DNA from: an uncultured Eubacteriales bacterium
GTDB taxonomy: Bacteria; Bacillota; Clostridia; Oscillospirales; Oscillospiraceae
Length of the DNA: 64,000 nucleotides
Direction: 5' to 3'
NCBI GenBank assembly: GCA_900544975.1
Contig: UQXI01000007.1
Location: 1-64,000, forward strand
Under the pieces are notes generated by a model. The model made no database searches. It was given only the letters and a program-made list of their open reading frames with translations, and had not been told where the DNA came from. Each line of letters opens with the position of its first letter. The stretch's first letter is position 1. Of the stretch, positions 15,047 through 24,770 are shown piece by piece. The position numbers and the translations under genes were made by a program.

Positions 15047-18000
15047 GCGCCGTTGGGGGCAAAGCGGGTGGCGGATATGCCGTTCATGAAGCCGTGGTCA
15101 AGCACATAGTCCGTGTATCCATGGTACCACTGGGTGATGTCCAGATCCATAAATCCTTGGGAGGCGCAGTGGGCCGGAATGACCTCGCCCCGCTTTACAA
15201 TCTCACCGCAGACGGTGCAAACCTCATCGCCGGTGTAACCATCTTCGGTGCAGGTGGCTTCCTTGGCGTTCCGCAGCTCCGTCTTGTGGCCCAGAGCAGG
15301 AATCACCTCGCCCTGCTTCACCGTCTCGCCGCAAACCGTACAGACCTCATCGCCGGTATAGCCATCCTCGGTGCAGGTGGCTTCCTTGGCATTCCGCAGC
15401 TCCGTCTTGTGGCCCAGAGCGGGAATCGCCTCACCCTGTTTCACCGTCTCGCCGCAAACCGTGCAGACCTCGTCGCCGGTGTAGCCGTCCTCGGTGCAGG
15501 TTGCCTCCTTGGCGTTCCGCAGCTCCGTCTTCCCGTGACCCAGAGGCGCGGTGAAGTTATCGTGATACCGATAGCCGCAGACGGAGCAGGTGTATTCGTC
15601 ATAACCGGAGGTGGTACAGGTGGGGGCAATCACCGTCTTTTCGTATTGGTGGCCCTTGGCGGAGATGTTCTCCTCCTTGGTCTCGCCGCACACGGTGCAG
15701 GTGTGATGCATCACGCCTTCCTCGCAGCAGCCGGGCTCAACCTTGACTACGCCCTCGTCCCAGCTGTGGCCGGTGGCGGGGATCACCTCACCCTGTTCCA
15801 CAATTTCGCCGCACACGGTGCAGACCTTGTCGCCGGTGTAACCATCTTCGGTGCAGGTGGCTTCCTTGGCGTTTTGCAGCTCGGTTTCCCCGTGGCCCAA
15901 GGGCGCGGTGAAATGATCGTGATATCCATAGCCGCAGACAGAGCAGACATATGCGTCGTAGCCGGAGGTGGTGCAGGTGGGCGCCACCACCGTCTTGTCA
16001 AACCTGTGGCCGGTGGCGGGGATCACCTCGCCCTGCTTTACGATCTCGCCGCAGTCAATGCAGACCTCATCGCCTGTGTAACCGGCTTCGGTACAGGTGG
16101 CTTCCTTCTGGCCCACCAGCTTTGTATTCGTGTGCTTATGGCCCTCTACCAGCGCCTGAATGGCGGCAGCCAGGCCGGTGGCAGCATCGTTCACCTGGGA
16201 CTGGGTCGCCGTCTCATTGGCGGCCACCGCCCTGGCCTCTTCCAACGCATCTGCGAGATTGGCCCAGGTTTCGGCGGTGTAATCGTGTTCTGCAAGGGCC
16301 TCCGCCACAGCGATGGTCGCATTCAGGTCAGACCGATCCGTAACAAAGGGCGTGCGTGTGGATTCTGCCACCTTCAGGTATCCGATGGGATGCTGCGCCA
16401 TCAAATTCGTGATAAACTCCAGCTGAAGGCCCCGGGGCAGCTCCATCATCTCCATTCGGTATTGGCGAACGCCGGTCACCGGGTTGTCGTAGACCATGGT
16501 GGCCTCGTACATGTCGTAATCGGAGGAACTCCGTCTGTAACGAAGAGCGGTGATGTTCTGGCCGGTGAAGTTGCCATCGTTGTAGTTGGAGAAAGAGGGG
16601 AGATTGCCGCTTTCTATGGTCACCGTCACCAGGTAGGTGTCGTCCGCCGTCTCTTCAATTTCCACGGTGTCCTTAATAATGGGAGAAATTTCGCTATTGT
16701 CAAGGTCCATGAAGCTAAACTTGCTGAGAACGGCACTCATGGTATAGTGCTCCGCCTCCTGACTGCCTGCGGAAATCGTCAGGTCCTTGGAGATGGTATA
16801 CTGGGTCATGTCCCGGACATAAACACGAACCGTAAGGTCTGTATCTCCCATGGGAACCGTCGCCGTATTTTGAGTGGAGAAGCCCTGGAGCTCCGTTTCC
16901 ACGCCGTTTGCATCCACGGTGACGAAGCGGTATTCCGTCCCCTCAATGCCGCCGGTGGCGGAAGCGGTAACCTGGGCAGCTTCCTGGTCCTGGGCTGCGT
17001 CCAGCTCCACAGACAGCGGCGTATAGGCCTGCAAGCTCACCTGGGCGCCCTTCCGGCTGTTGAGGTCCGCCACCAGGGCCTCGCCGGACGCGTACCCTGG
17101 GGTGCCCGGCTGGGCGTAGAACACGGTCTTGAACACATCGTTGAAGAGATACTCTCCCACATCTGTAATGCCCGCGCCAAGGACCACATGCTTGAGGGTC
17201 GTATTCCCGGAAAACGCGCTCCGTTCCAGAGTCTTCACACCATCACCCAGGTAGAGGGTCTCCAGGGCGTCCATGCTGGGAATCCACGCCACGCTGGTGT
17301 CGTTGCCCTTGGTAAACACCAGGTGCTTCAGGGAACCCATAAAGGAGAATGCCCAGCTGGCCACGGTTTGGAGGTTATCTCCCAGGGTCAAGGTCTCAAT
17401 GGCAGCATTGGCAAAGGCAAAGGCTCCCACCGTCTCCAGGGAATTGGGCAGTTGAATCTCCTTCAGGCTGGTGCAGCCGTTGAAGGCGCTGGTGCCCAAG
17501 GTCTTCAGGCCCTCCTGGAAGGTGACCTTTTCCAGCGTTGTGACATTTCGGAAGGCAAAATTCGCAACAATTTCCACTGTGGCGGGGGCGATAAATTCCT
17601 TCATCGGGTTCTTCGGCGGGCAGAGAACGATCTCCTTTCCGCTGTCCCGCAGTAACACGCCATCCACGCTGCTGAACACAGCGTTTTTCTCAGAGACGTG
17701 AATGGTCTCCAGATTGTTGGCGCCGGTAAAGCTAATCTCTCCCAGATCCGTCAGGCTGGCGCCAATGGTAATGCTTCGAATCTTTGGACAATTGGAGAAC
17801 GCGCTCTTCCCTACAGTCGTCAGAGAGTCGGGGAACACCACAATCTCCAGATTGGGGCACCAGGCAAACGAGTATGCTCCCAGCTCCACCAGAGCATCGC
17901 CCAGGTCCGGCTGAACAAACACGTCGTACTGGAAGGCATAGTCCCCTACCGTCTCCACCTGGTTGAGATCCAGCTCCGTGAGGCTCTTACAGAAGGAGAA

Positions 18001-21000
18001 GGCGTTACCTCCGATGGTTTTCACACTGTCCGGCACGGCCAGGCTGGAAATGGGCGTGCCGCTGAAGGCAAATGCGCCGATTTCCGCCAGCTGCGTCTCC
18101 GGAGCAAAGCGCAGCTGCTCGAGGTTGGCCAGGTAGGCAAAGGCGTAATCTGCAACCGCCGTGACATTCGCCGGAATGGTGTATGCGCCGGTGGCGACCA
18201 GCTCCGTCTGTGCGGCGGGATGGCTCACCAGCACGGTCCCATCCATGCTAAACAGGATATTGTCCACCACCCGGAAGCTGGTATTTCCATCGGCAACGAA
18301 AAGATGCTCCAGATTGGGGGTGGAGACGAAGGGCGCATACAGGCTGGTGACGCCTGCGCCAATCGTCACCTCTTTCAGAACCGGGCAGCTTTGCAGAACG
18401 AAATCGCCCACCTCTGTAACGCTGTCCGGGAGGGTCAGGGAGGTCAGGTAGGTCTGGGAGAAAGCCGCAGCTCCGATGGTCTTCAATCCATCGTTCAGGT
18501 GCGCCTGCGTAATGCCGGAGGCCACAAAAGTGCCCCTTCCGATGGTCACAAGGCCGGCCGGCGCGGTAAAGGTGCGAATGGGCGCACCGCTAAACGCGTA
18601 ATCCCCAATGGTTTCCAGCCCGGCAGGGAATTCCAACACTTCAACGCCGCAGGATGCGAAGGCGTAGTCTCCGATGGTCTTCAGTGTACTGGGGAGGTTG
18701 ATGTTTTTCAGATTGCCACAGGCGTAGAATATGTAGGCAGAAAGCTCCGTCAACCCCTCCGGCAAATGGACGGTATTGAGGAAATAGCAGCTATAGAACG
18801 CATTTCTGCCAATCTTCCGCAGGCTGGAAGGTAGCTCAATCTCCGTGATCACCGTAGTTTCAAAGGCATAATCGCCAATCTCATACAGCTTGCTGCCCTC
18901 TGCAAAGGTCACCTGATACAATCGCTGGCAATTGGAGAAGGCATAATTTCCAATCTCCGTGACACTGGCAGGAATGGAAATTTGCTTCACAGGCCGCATG
19001 GCAAAGACGTAGTCGTCAATCTTCGTGACGCCTTCCGGAATGGCAATCTGGGTGCGCCAGCCCGTGTACTCCTTTAACACGCCGTCGTCATCGATTACAA
19101 AGTCGTCATAGTCCTCCGGGCGCACCGACACGGCGCAGGAGGCGGAATATGTGACGCCGTCTGCCGTCACAGAGGCAGTTACCGTGGTCCTTCCGGTGCT
19201 GACGCCAAACACCACTCCATTTTCGTCTACCATCGCCACCTGGGCGTCGCCGCTGGTCCAGGTGACCATAGCATCCCCCACACCGGTCGCCAGGGACGCG
19301 GTCAACTGGCTGGAAGTGCCCATATTCAGCGTGATTTCATCATAATCCATGACGATTCCCTGCTGGGCGGGAATTTCCTCTACCGTCACGGTGCAGGACG
19401 CAGCCACGCCCTCCGCCTCCGTCTGGGCCGTAACCACGGCTGTACCAGCGGAAATGGCTCTCACCGCGCCGGCTTCATCCACGGCGGCCACAGCCGGGTC
19501 GCTGCTGCTCCAGGTGATCCCGTCCTTGGTCACGGTCTCCGGCTCCAGAGTTGCGGTCAGAGTCATGACCTTTCCCCGGGTCATCTGGAGCTGGCTGGCA
19601 TTCAGTGTAATGCCTGTGGGATAGGTATCCCGAACCACAGTGGACAGCTCAGCATAGTTCACCGCATAGTCGAAGGCGTCGATTCGAATCCTGTCCGTCC
19701 GGTCGCCGGCCTGCTCCAGCGCCGCGATCAGCTCCTCCAAGTCAGCTTCCACCGTGTAGAGGCTGCGCCCATCCGCCTGCCGGGTCTCCAGGTTATCGGG
19801 GTCATCAAAGGTAAAGGTCTTCAGCGCCTTACCCTCGGAGGTCACCAGCTGCACAGCGCTCAGGTAATGGTTGTCCGACAGATGAAGCACCAGGGTCTGC
19901 TGGCCGGTCTCGCCAACGATCTCCGCATGCTCCAGCTTTGGCGGCGTGGTATCATAGTAGAAATCAAAGGTCCAGGTGTCCAGCTCCTGGGAGCCGGGCC
20001 GTGTGGCGGCAATGGTAAAGGTATACCAGCCTTCGGCAATCTCCCGGCCGCTGCTGTCCAAGCCGCTGAAGGTGGGAGCATAGGGCAGGAAGGCCTCTGC
20101 ATACGTCACCACGCCGGCATTGACAAAGTAGTAGGATTTCTTCACCTGGCGGAAGACATCCTGCTGCATGACTCTTCCCGTGTCCTTCTGCGTCACGGTG
20201 TAGGTCACCTGGTCGGCGTTGCGCAGCATACCAGTCACGGTGCCCAGCTCCGCAAAAATCTGAGCCATGCTGTCTGCGGAAATGACGTATTTGTCCGGGT
20301 CGATCCCATAGGCTCCGTTAAATACGTTTTGTCCCAGGTAGTAATAGCTGTTGCTGGCGCTGTAGACGTAGCTGGAACGCATATAATGGGCAGAATCCCC
20401 GTCGATGAACAGGCCGTCCAGAACGGGAGCGGCGCTCCAGTCGCCGTAAAATGCGAGATAAGGTAGAGACAGATCCGAACCGCTATTCTCACCGGCCATC
20501 AGGAACACGAAGCCGTCAATAAAGGTGCCATTCACTGCCTCGGCAACCGCCGCCCGGAAAGACTCCTCCGGCGTGATGGTCACCGTCACCGTGGCAGCGC
20601 CATGGCTGGGAACGGAAATTGTCCCGTCATCCGCCGCGCCAGTGTAAGTCACTGTGATTCCGTCCCCTGCGTAATTCTTTGATTTCTGCTGGAAAAACCC
20701 GTCAGCAATTTCCTCAGACAAGGCCGCCGCGTTCATGACATAGGTCAGCGGGTCGCCGGTCAGGTTGTGCACCGTGAACGTGAAGCGATAGGGGCCTGTG
20801 CCGTCGCCCAGCTCCGCTTTGGGCTTTGCGGGATCTGCCCCCTCCACCGTCAGATAGGCCTTGGCATTGGCCACAGCCTGGATGTTTGCCAGGCCCGCGC
20901 CCTGCTGGCGGGGAGAGTAGTAGCTGTTTTCCCCCCGGGTCAGAGGCTCCGCCGTAGCCATCAGCAGGGCGGAAACCAGGTTGATTTTCTCGTCTTCGTG

Positions 21001-22929
21001 AAACGCTGCAAACTTTGCATCAGACTCTATGTATTGCTTTGTCAGTGCGGACAGGCCGGCCATATGGGGGGAAGCCATGGAGGTTCCGCTCATAGTGGCG
21101 TATGCATTGTTCAGCACGGCAGAGTAAATGTTTCCGCCCGGCGCCGCAATTTCCGGCTTCAGCTCCAGGTCCAGGGTTACGCCCCAGGAGCTGAAATCCG
21201 ACATGGTCAGCGCCCCATTCTCCCACTGATCCGGTCCTACGGTCACCGTCTTCCCCGCAAGGGAAAGGAGCTTTTCGCCATCGGCCTTGGAGATGAATAC
21301 AGAGCCGATATCGGCTTTTGTAATGCCGCCCATATCCGTCAGGGATTCGCTGGCAACGTTGTCATAAACGATAATGGCCTTGGCGCTCTTGGCATAGGCG
21401 TTGTCCACCTTTTGTTCAAAGGTCAGCTGGCTGGCCTCTCCCTCTGCAACGCCCCGCTGTACCAGGGCGATTCTCCCCTCCAGGGTTGTAAGGCCCGCTT
21501 TGGTCAAAGCATGGTCAAAATCAGCGGCGCTGCCATACCCGCAGTCCACATATTCCAGGGTACCGTTCAGGCTTGCCAGCAGAGTCTTGCCCTCCACCGT
21601 CGCTTCTTTGTAAGCAATCCTTGTGCCGTCAGAGGCCACCAGGTAATACGCTTGGGACACCGTGTTCACACTGGCAACTGCCAGCGCGGAATTCTGGGTC
21701 GCGGGGGACGCAACGATGGAGCTATCGGGATTGGTAACAGCAGGCAGGTTGTTTCCGGCCTCGTTGCCGAGGGTGGAGCTGTAGGCATTGCCTGCAGCCA
21801 CATTCAAAATCACCCCGTGGCTTTTCACGGAATCGTAAATCCTCTGGATCTGCTCGTCCGTGCTGGTGGAGAAACCGGCGTCGGAGCCCAAGCTCATATT
21901 GATCACATCCACGCCCAGAGTCACCGCATCCTCTACCGCCGCAATGATATTGGATTCACGCCCCTGGCCCAGGAGGTCGTCAAAAACCTTCATGGCCACA
22001 ATCTGGGCATCAGGGGCCACGCCGCGAATCGTGTCTCCACTGTTGGCCGCCGCAATGCCGGCCACATGGGTGCCATGATCCAGGCCGGTTTCGGGGCCGG
22101 GAATGGCATTGGTATCTCTGTCGGCATAGTCATAGGCAAAGGGGAACTTGTCATCCACCCGCAGCTGCGCCGCCGCCAGGGCGCCATTGCCTGCATGCAG
22201 CCGCCCCGTCAATTCAGAGAGTTTCCCTTCCGTCAAAGCGTCTGTGGGGACCTGCCCTTGGAACGCCTCGTGCTCCACATCCACGCCGCTGTCGATGATG
22301 GCAATCACCTGACCGTCGCCGGTGTATGGGCTGTTGTCAGCCCCTACCATTGCCAGGGAGTTGGCATTTTTGTAATCCTGCTCCTGATCCTCCGGCACGG
22401 TGAAGATGGTCTCCACATAAACCGACTCCACTGCGTCCAGGGCCGCGATATCCTTCAGGAAACGATATTCCACGTCTGCGGCAAATCCGTTTATCACCTC
22501 ATAATAATCGTAGCGCACCGCAAAGGTGCTGGGTGCAGGCCCGTCTGCCGTGGCATGGGCCAAATCGGAAGCCTCTGCCTCAATCAAGCTTGCAATCTCG
22601 TTCTGTACACGCTGATGCTGCGCCTCTTTCTCCCGGATGCCACCCTGGGTCGTGGAAGAAACCTCTTCCAGGTTGACAATCACGGTGACAACCTCGTCAG
22701 AAGCATAGACAGGCTCTGTCAATTCCGCTTTTTGCAGGCCATTGTCTTGGTCAAGCATATCCAGCAAACGCTGCTCCGCCTCATGCTCCGGTTCAGAAAG
22801 AACCGGAGCGCCGTCTGAACCGGCAGGTGATGCCTGCACAGCAGCAGGCAGCATACCAAAGAGCAACGCAAATGCCAGAATCATCGCGAGCCCTCGGTGT
22901 AACATCAGATACCATTTCTGCATTTTCAT
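14611..22929 (-). CDS. Giant secreted SLH-anchored subtilase (S8 family) with BspA-like leucine-rich repeats
   Basis: A 2772-residue surface protease. Signal peptide about 1-33; propeptide about 75-180; S8 domain with Asp213 (AIIDSG), His285 (DHGTHVAG), Asn381 and Ser617 (SGTSMASP), with a PA-type insert (AKAIIVYDN) before the serine; then a beta-rich region like C5a peptidase. Two Big_2-type domains lie at about 1103-1273, followed by a long BspA/LRR_5 array about 1276-1930 (repeated IGDYAFSG, SLTELDL, IPASVTEIGNYAFSNC-type units), a FIVAR-like helical unit about 2196-2263, eight Cys-rich repeats about 2263-2588, and three SLH domains. The start is chosen on AAGGAG upstream and the signal peptide. 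BspA repeats often mediate binding to host or microbial surfaces, so binding plus proteolysis is plausible. It is a paralogue of the 4299-12770 product in both ends but differs in the middle. Confidence 0.93.
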   Translation of the reverse strand: MKMQKWYLMLHRGLAMILAFALLFGMLPAAVQASPAGSDGAPVLSEPEHEAEQRLLDMLDQDNGLQKAELTEPVYASDEVVTVIVNLEEVSSTTQGGIREKEAQHQRVQNEIASLIEAEASDLAHATADGPAPSTFAVRYDYYEVINGFAADVEYRFLKDIAALDAVESVYVETIFTVPEDQEQDYKNANSLAMVGADNSPYTGDGQVIAIIDSGVDVEHEAFQGQVPTDALTEGKLSELTGRLHAGNGALAAAQLRVDDKFPFAYDYADRDTNAIPGPETGLDHGTHVAGIAAANSGDTIRGVAPDAQIVAMKVFDDLLGQGRESNIIAAVEDAVTLGVDVINMSLGSDAGFSTSTDEQIQRIYDSVKSHGVILNVAAGNAYSSTLGNEAGNNLPAVTNPDSSIVASPATQNSALAVASVNTVSQAYYLVASDGTRIAYKEATVEGKTLLASLNGTLEYVDCGYGSAADFDHALTKAGLTTLEGRIALVQRGVAEGEASQLTFEQKVDNAYAKSAKAIIVYDNVASESLTDMGGITKADIGSVFISKADGEKLLSLAGKTVTVGPDQWENGALTMSDFSSWGVTLDLELKPEIAAPGGNIYSAVLNNAYATMSGTSMASPHMAGLSALTKQYIESDAKFAAFHEDEKINLVSALLMATAEPLTRGENSYYSPRQQGAGLANIQAVANAKAYLTVEGADPAKPKAELGDGTGPYRFTFTVHNLTGDPLTYVMNAAALSEEIADGFFQQKSKNYAGDGITVTYTGAADDGTISVPSHGAATVTVTITPEESFRAAVAEAVNGTFIDGFVFLMAGENSGSDLSLPYLAFYGDWSAAPVLDGLFIDGDSAHYMRSSYVYSASNSYYYLGQNVFNGAYGIDPDKYVISADSMAQIFAELGTVTGMLRNADQVTYTVTQKDTGRVMQQDVFRQVKKSYYFVNAGVVTYAEAFLPYAPTFSGLDSSGREIAEGWYTFTIAATRPGSQELDTWTFDFYYDTTPPKLEHAEIVGETGQQTLVLHLSDNHYLSAVQLVTSEGKALKTFTFDDPDNLETRQADGRSLYTVEADLEELIAALEQAGDRTDRIRIDAFDYAVNYAELSTVVRDTYPTGITLNASQLQMTRGKVMTLTATLEPETVTKDGITWSSSDPAVAAVDEAGAVRAISAGTAVVTAQTEAEGVAASCTVTVEEIPAQQGIVMDYDEITLNMGTSSQLTASLATGVGDAMVTWTSGDAQVAMVDENGVVFGVSTGRTTVTASVTADGVTYSASCAVSVRPEDYDDFVIDDDGVLKEYTGWRTQIAIPEGVTKIDDYVFAMRPVKQISIPASVTEIGNYAFSNCQRLYQVTFAEGSKLYEIGDYAFETTVITEIELPSSLRKIGRNAFYSCYFLNTVHLPEGLTELSAYIFYACGNLKNINLPSTLKTIGDYAFASCGVEVLEFPAGLETIGDYAFSGAPIRTFTAPAGLVTIGRGTFVASGITQAHLNDGLKTIGAAAFSQTYLTSLTLPDSVTEVGDFVLQSCPVLKEVTIGAGVTSLYAPFVSTPNLEHLFVADGNTSFRVVDNILFSMDGTVLVSHPAAQTELVATGAYTIPANVTAVADYAFAYLANLEQLRFAPETQLAEIGAFAFSGTPISSLAVPDSVKTIGGNAFSFCKSLTELDLNQVETVGDYAFQYDVFVQPDLGDALVELGAYSFAWCPNLEIVVFPDSLTTVGKSAFSNCPKIRSITIGASLTDLGEISFTGANNLETIHVSEKNAVFSSVDGVLLRDSGKEIVLCPPKNPMKEFIAPATVEIVANFAFRNVTTLEKVTFQEGLKTLGTSAFNGCTSLKEIQLPNSLETVGAFAFANAAIETLTLGDNLQTVASWAFSFMGSLKHLVFTKGNDTSVAWIPSMDALETLYLGDGVKTLERSAFSGNTTLKHVVLGAGITDVGEYLFNDVFKTVFYAQPGTPGYASGEALVADLNSRKGAQVSLQAYTPLSVELDAAQDQEAAQVTASATGGIEGTEYRFVTVDANGVETELQGFSTQNTATVPMGDTDLTVRVYVRDMTQYTISKDLTISAGSQEAEHYTMSAVLSKFSFMDLDNSEISPIIKDTVEIEETADDTYLVTVTIESGNLPSFSNYNDGNFTGQNITALRYRRSSSDYDMYEATMVYDNPVTGVRQYRMEMMELPRGLQLEFITNLMAQHPIGYLKVAESTRTPFVTDRSDLNATIAVAEALAEHDYTAETWANLADALEEARAVAANETATQSQVNDAATGLAAAIQALVEGHKHTNTKLVGQKEATCTEAGYTGDEVCIDCGEIVKQGEVIPATGHRFDKTVVAPTCTTSGYDAYVCSVCGYGYHDHFTAPLGHGETELQNAKEATCTEDGYTGDKVCTVCGEIVEQGEVIPATGHSWDEGVVKVEPGCCEEGVMHHTCTVCGETKEENISAKGHQYEKTVIAPTCTTSGYDEYTCSVCGYRYHDNFTAPLGHGKTELRNAKEATCTEDGYTGDEVCTVCGETVKQGEAIPALGHKTELRNAKEATCTEDGYTGDEVCTVCGETVKQGEVIPALGHKTELRNAKEATCTEDGYTGDEVCTVCGEIVKRGEVIPAHCASQGFMDLDITQWYHGYTDYVLDHGFMNGISATRFAPNGALTRGQLVTTLYRLAGTPEVTEPATFTDVKEGRYYTDAVAWAEDLGIVQGMTTTIFAPEGTVTREQAATFLYRYVTLYLKQEPIQGADLKAYIDGEAVHSYAKTAMSWAVAEGFFEGYGDGTLRPGKTLTRAQMAKLLTILDQNF
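15177..15545. repeat. Three near-identical 123-bp tandem repeats (41-residue Cys-rich unit)
   Basis: Within the second subtilase gene the last three Cys-rich units (each with EATCTEDGYTGDEVCTVCGE) are almost identical at DNA level with a 41-codon period. The frame-preserving period and high identity suggest recent expansion. Confidence 0.75.
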
Positions 22930-23397
22930 AAATCATTTCTCCTTTTTGTTTCATTCCAGGCAGTCGCTGGGGCAAACAATGGTACTCTGTCATATCTTTG
23001 CTCGTATGAGCCGGGCGCTCTGCCCCGCCCAAACGTATGTCGGCTTCTCCTCCTTTCTGAACAGCGCCTTACATACCCGCGCGTTGAAGCAAATTTACTT
23101 TTCATTTTTTGCAACTGCTTTCCCGTAAGTTCCAGATTGCCGGTTCCGTTACACAGCATCTTTTGCAACTTCCTCTTTATTCTAGCATCAAAGCACCAGA
23201 ATTTACAACTGTAATATTCTACAAAAAATCGCAAAATTTTTTTCAAAAATTGTATATTTTGCACAAATTTCGCCGTCACGCAAAATTCAGAGCCCCCCGC
23301 TACTAGTAATTTCCGGCAAAGTGTGCTATCATCTCCTTGTATTTTATTGCAACTAACATAGCGCGCGCCTGATTCACGACAGAAAGGACAACATGCT
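22930..23397. other. Divergent intergenic region, no gene seen
   Basis: An unusually AT-rich stretch (about 23200-23290) lies between the second subtilase gene (minus) and the ArsR-like regulator gene (plus). I see promoter-like boxes for the protease but no coding frame with a ribosome binding site. It is a natural place for binding by the adjacent regulator. Confidence 0.5.
23179..23208 (-). promoter_or_regulatory. Candidate promoter of the second subtilase gene
   Basis: Minus strand TTGTAA, 18-base spacer, TAGAAT. The implied leader of about 240 nt is long. Confidence 0.4.
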
Positions 23398-24519
23398 ATG
23401 CACATTACATTTTACCGTCATCCATGCCTGTACCCGGATGCCACCGAGCTGCTCTACGCCTATGTCAACGATACCCCAGCGAAAAATCTGGTCTTCCCCA
23501 GCCCCTACGCCCTTCCCAAATCGGTCATTGAGTCGATGATCCAAGAGGCTTGCGCCGGAATCGATCCCGCAGACGAACAGGTGCGCTTCTATTTCGAGCC
23601 GTTTCCTCTTCCAAAATATGGCTCTGGTTCGTACACCTGCGTAGCGCGGCTCCTGGCGTTCACCTACTCTGATTGGAGCAGCCCTGACGCCGAGCACTGC
23701 GTCTCCAGCATACAGGACGCCTGGCCTCTGGAAAGAATGCAGCAGGAACGAATTGTGTTCAGCGGGATTGCGCCCTATCGTCTCTGCTTCCGGCCATTGG
23801 GTGCGGATGAACCGGTTCCCTTCGCCAACGGTCTGGGACAGTTCCCGGCGCCTGCCGTGCTGAAGGACCGGCTGCTGGAGGTCTTTTCCGACTATCCGGC
23901 CCATGTTGGTACCCTGTCCGGCATTCTGCTTCCCGTGATGAAGTACCTGGAGCGTGCGCTTCAGCCCTGGATCGCAAAGGCTGCCCCTCTCATTGCCGCC
24001 TGGGAGCAGCATATGCAATTTACGTCGGCCAGGGATTTCATTCAAAAGGACTTGTGCAACAACGCAGATTACGAAATTTCCAAGGTAACCGCCTCGATGA
24101 TGTTCTTCCATCCGCAGCGTCTTTTCTTCTATTACAACCAGGAAACTCAGGTCCTGGATCTCCTGATTGGCGCAGCTTCCTCCATTCCCGGGCAGAAAAC
24201 TCAGAAGTTTGCCAATTGGGAATACACCGCCCTGCGGCTGCTGAGCAGCCCATCGAGAATGAAGATGCTTTACGCCCTCCGGGGTAAAACGCTATCCGCA
24301 CAGGAAATCATCACCGAAACCGGGGAAAAGCTTCTGATGAGTACCGTGACTCGGGATCTGTACAGCATGCGAGAAGCCCACATCCTGTATGTGGAATACC
24401 GCAACAATCGCCGTTACTATAGCATCAACTACGACACCTTGGACCTGCTCATCAACCACCTGAATTACCTGCGCCTCAGCCAGGGCAGCCCATCTGACGA
24501 ATCCGCCGGGGAGGACTGA
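23398..24519 (+). CDS. ArsR-like winged-helix transcriptional regulator with large N-terminal domain
   Basis: The 373-residue protein ends in a winged-helix domain, about 280-355: LRLLSSPSRMKMLYALRG, then TLSAQEIITETGEKLLMSTV as recognition region, and the wing YVEYRNNRRYYSIN. This matches ArsR-type HTH domains. The first 270 residues form a domain I do not recognise; it has no predicted membrane segment. AAGGA lies upstream of the ATG, although the spacing (about 11) is long. It is divergent from the second giant subtilase gene and precedes an SLH-protein gene, so it probably controls one or both. The ligand is unknown. Confidence 0.75.
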   Translation: MHITFYRHPCLYPDATELLYAYVNDTPAKNLVFPSPYALPKSVIESMIQEACAGIDPADEQVRFYFEPFPLPKYGSGSYTCVARLLAFTYSDWSSPDAEHCVSSIQDAWPLERMQQERIVFSGIAPYRLCFRPLGADEPVPFANGLGQFPAPAVLKDRLLEVFSDYPAHVGTLSGILLPVMKYLERALQPWIAKAAPLIAAWEQHMQFTSARDFIQKDLCNNADYEISKVTASMMFFHPQRLFFYYNQETQVLDLLIGAASSIPGQKTQKFANWEYTALRLLSSPSRMKMLYALRGKTLSAQEIITETGEKLLMSTVTRDLYSMREAHILYVEYRNNRRYYSINYDTLDLLINHLNYLRLSQGSPSDESAGED

Positions 24520-24691
24520 CTTCCACACCTGGCACGACCTCCATGAGCCGAAAGATCGTAATCCCCCGCTCTAAGAAGCAACTTCCGGTATTTGCCGCCT
24601 CTGATTGAAAGCACATTCTACTTTAACCCTGCTCGCCACAGTGGAAATTGTGCCAGTGATGGGATGAAAGCAGGAATTTCATAAAAATCAG

Positions 24692-24720
24692 TTGCAAAAA
24701 GAGTCGGGCTACTGTATAAT
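24692..24720 (+). promoter_or_regulatory. Promoter of the SLH protein gene
   Basis: TTGCAA, 17-base spacer, perfect TATAAT, about 50 bases before the start codon at 24771. Confidence 0.75.
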
Positions 24721-24770
24721 CAGATCATCCTGAGCCTCTGATTTATGGGGCACACTTTGAAAGGAAGAGA

